Program-made: the position numbers and the translations under genes
Source of the DNA: an uncultured beta proteobacterium
GTDB taxonomy: Bacteria > Pseudomonadota > Gammaproteobacteria > Burkholderiales > Burkholderiaceae_B
Direction: 5' to 3'
Length of the DNA stretch: 14,214 bases
Assembly (NCBI GenBank): GCA_903924715.1
Contig: CAIYCP010000370.1
Coordinates: 1 to 14,214 of the forward strand
Notes under the pieces: generated by a model
What the model saw: the letters and a program-made list of their open reading frames with translations, nothing else
Told to the model about the DNA's origin: nothing
Databases searched by the model: none
In this document: positions 13,670 to 14,214 of the stretch, in pieces
How the letters are laid out: every line of letters begins with the position of its first letter
How positions within the stretch are numbered: position 1 is the stretch's first letter

Positions 13670-14214
13670 GTGAAAAACATCTTACGCAGCTTATTTCTGT
13701 TTGCGTGTCTGTTGCTTAATGTGGCTAACGCGCAAACGGGTGATTTTCCAACGCGGGCAATTAAAATTATTGTGCCATTTTCTGCGGGCAGTGGTGCCGA
13801 TCATGCTTCGCGTTTCTTTGGGGAGTTACTTTCTAAAACCTTTGGTCAAAATTTATTAGTTGAGAACAAAACCGGAGCGGCGGGGATGTTGGCGATGAAT
13901 ACAGTCAAGGCTGCACCTGCTGACGGTTATACGATGTTAATGGGCAGTAATTCTCTAATGGCCGTTAATCCCATCATGCTCAAAGAGCTTTCTTACGATG
14001 CGGTCAAAGATTTTAAGCCAGTGGGGGGGTTAACGCGTGGTGTGAATGTCATTGTGGTCTCGAAAGACTCAAAATATAAATCACTCACAGAGTTGCTTGC
14101 ACAGGCCAAAGTTTCACCGGTTCCGTTAAACGGAGGCACGTACGCGTTAGGCTATCAATTGTCACTTGCTTGGTTGGCCAATGTTGCGGGCGTTAAGTTT
14201 GAAAATATTTCGTA
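13670..14214 (+). CDS. Tripartite tricarboxylate transporter substrate-binding protein (Bug/TctC family), 3' end beyond window
   Basis: An open frame without a stop up to the window end, 181 residues seen out of about 320 usual for the family. It begins at a GTG nine bases after a strong GAGGAGG ribosome site (13654-13660). The first 22 residues (M-K-N-I-L-R-S-L-F-L-F-A-C-L-L-L then N-V-A-N-A-Q) form a signal peptide. Then come the Bug hallmarks F-P-T-R-A-I-K-I-I-V-P-F-S-A-G-S-G-A-D, V-E-N-K-T-G-A-A-G and A-A-P-A-D-G-Y-T-M. It is a periplasmic receptor for an organic acid, sitting 18 bases after the CoA-transferase gene, the usual arrangement in Burkholderiales catabolic clusters. It is clearly divergent from the other Bug receptor in the window, so it is not a recent duplicate. 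Confidence 0.92.
   Translation, partial: MKNILRSLFLFACLLLNVANAQTGDFPTRAIKIIVPFSAGSGADHASRFFGELLSKTFGQNLLVENKTGAAGMLAMNTVKAAPADGYTMLMGSNSLMAVNPIMLKELSYDAVKDFKPVGGLTRGVNVIVVSKDSKYKSLTELLAQAKVSPVPLNGGTYALGYQLSLAWLANVAGVKFENIS

Noticed and set aside
4629..14214. The two Bug receptor genes as a direct repeat or recent duplication
   Set aside because: They share only family motifs; the nucleotide and protein sequences differ throughout.

Overview
The window looks like a chromosome segment of a betaproteobacterium, most likely of the order Burkholderiales. The basis is two orphan Bug/TctC-type substrate-binding proteins (a family greatly expanded in that order), proteobacterial-type photolyase and SelB, and moderate base composition. 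This placement is an inference; no rRNA or tRNA gene is visible.

Left part (2-4449). A tight minus-strand cluster runs from an exported BCP-type peroxiredoxin through a class I DNA photolyase and a Cys-type glutathione peroxidase to a DUF3298-like lipoprotein. It reads as an oxidative and UV damage defence operon. A small exported protein of unknown function diverges from it and overlaps its convergent DoxX neighbour by four bases at the stops.

Middle (4629-5612). A complete Bug-type periplasmic solute receptor without its membrane components.

Core (5627-11005, minus strand). This is the main discovery of the window. Two genes that look split are each a single selenoprotein gene with an in-frame UGA that decodes as the Sec of a U-G-S-C motif. 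The first (9287-11005, 572 aa, Sec108) fuses a UGSC domain to a second domain marked by a D-G-L-P-I-V-P-P-T motif. The second (8649-9248, 199 aa, Sec116) is a free UGSC domain. A third gene (7553-8596) encodes the second domain alone. The fourth gene, starting three bases after the third, is selB, the elongation factor that delivers Sec-tRNA. Each UGA is followed at the right distance by a stable stem-loop with G-U in the apical loop, as expected of bacterial SECIS elements. A good promoter (TTGCAC-17-TATGCT) precedes the operon, and an 8+8 bp perfect inverted repeat overlaps its -10 and start site, a likely operator.

Right part (11164-14214, plus strand). Divergent from the selenoprotein operon lie an acyl-CoA dehydrogenase, a CaiB/BaiF-type CoA-transferase and a second Bug receptor cut off by the window end. 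Together with the selenoproteins they suggest a catabolic unit: uptake of an organic acid, CoA activation, alpha,beta-dehydrogenation, and an unknown redox or cleavage step using Sec-x-x-Cys proteins. The substrate cannot be told from the sequence. No selA, selD or tRNA-Sec gene is seen here, so they must lie elsewhere.
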